Assembly: GCA_964405325.1 (NCBI GenBank)
Contig: CAYONM010000079.1
Coordinates: 1-14,490 of the forward strand
DNA length: 14,490 nucleotides
Reading direction: 5' to 3'
Source of the DNA: CAYONM01 sp964405325
GTDB lineage: Bacteria > Planctomycetota > UBA11346
Position 1 is the stretch's first letter, and each line of letters starts with the position of its first letter. A model generated the notes under the pieces. That model did not search any database. It was not told where the DNA came from and worked only from the letters and a program-made list of their open reading frames with translations. A program made the translations under genes and the position numbers. Below, piece after piece: positions 14,340 to 14,490 of the stretch.

Positions 14340-14490
14340 ATCCCATCTTGCAGGTGCGGAATCTCTGCAAAATACACGGCACCCCTGTGGCAGACAGTCT
14401 GGAACAGACCGGACCGCTACACGGCAGCAATCAATGCCCAGTCAGCAACGCAGTGGTGGCCTGTGCCAAAGTGGACTTCGATCTCGGCCA
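14336..14490 (+). CDS. phnK: C-P lyase-associated ATPase PhnK, 5' end only
   Basis: The first 51 codons of an ABC-type ATPase before the window ends. It starts with GTG overlapping the phnJ stop (GTGA), with GGAGG eight bases upstream. The opening ILQVRNLCKIHG and later VACAKVDFDL are the first strands of an ABC domain; Walker A would follow outside. Between them is an insert of about 25 residues (TGPLHGSNQCP region) absent from E. coli PhnK. PhnK docks on the PhnGHIJ core. Assignment rests on position and these strands. Confidence 0.85.
   Translation, partial: MNPILQVRNLCKIHGTPVADSLEQTGPLHGSNQCPVSNAVVACAKVDFDLG

Noticed and set aside
1..14490. tRNA/rRNA genes, CRISPR arrays, insertion sequences, integrases
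   Set aside because: No regularly spaced repeats, no transposase or integrase motifs and no tRNA-like cloverleaf were noticed; the region reads as ordinary chromosomal genes.

Overview
The window is a chromosomal stretch of a GC-rich (roughly 58-60% by eye) bacterium, most likely a gammaproteobacterium or other proteobacterium judging from protein style and gene order; the sequence does not name the species. Its core is a carbon-phosphorus (C-P) lyase locus for using phosphonates as a phosphorus source, arranged as two divergent transcription units. The locus runs off the right edge inside phnK.

Left flank (1-2823): the end of an unidentified gene, a 130-residue orphan protein on the minus strand, then on the plus strand a zinc-dependent medium-chain dehydrogenase resembling the L-sorbose-1-phosphate reductase group, a strong intrinsic terminator, and a short-chain dehydrogenase/reductase. 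A cluster of direct and inverted repeats lies in front of the zinc dehydrogenase. Between this carbon-metabolism module and the phn genes is the wreck of an AraC-family regulator (2824-3458, minus) with a frameshift, an in-frame amber codon and a shortened C-terminus.

Minus-strand phn unit (10425 down to 3506): phnM, phnN and phnC are joined by ATGA stop/start overlaps. They are followed by phnD (periplasmic binding protein), two strong hairpins, phnE (permease), an unrecognised 326-residue protein with three predicted membrane helices and a large extracytoplasmic domain, and an MFS transporter. The last two genes are 6 bp apart and look like an accessory extension of the phosphonate uptake operon.

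Plus-strand phn unit (10560 to the right edge): phnF (GntR/HutC regulator), phnG, phnH, phnI, phnJ and the first 51 codons of phnK, almost all with 4-base overlaps. A perfect 12-bp palindrome (TTGTCTAGACAA) containing the HutC-type GTNTANAC core lies just before phnF and is the likely PhnF operator. A second perfect palindrome lies in front of phnM.

How it fits together: PhnCDE should import phosphonates. PhnI with PhnG, PhnH and PhnJ attaches the phosphonate to ribose; PhnM removes pyrophosphate from the triphosphate; PhnJ (radical SAM) cleaves the C-P bond; PhnN makes PRPP from ribosyl bisphosphate. The rest of PhnK, and any PhnL and PhnP, would lie beyond the window. The most novel element is the 326-residue membrane protein plus MFS pair.
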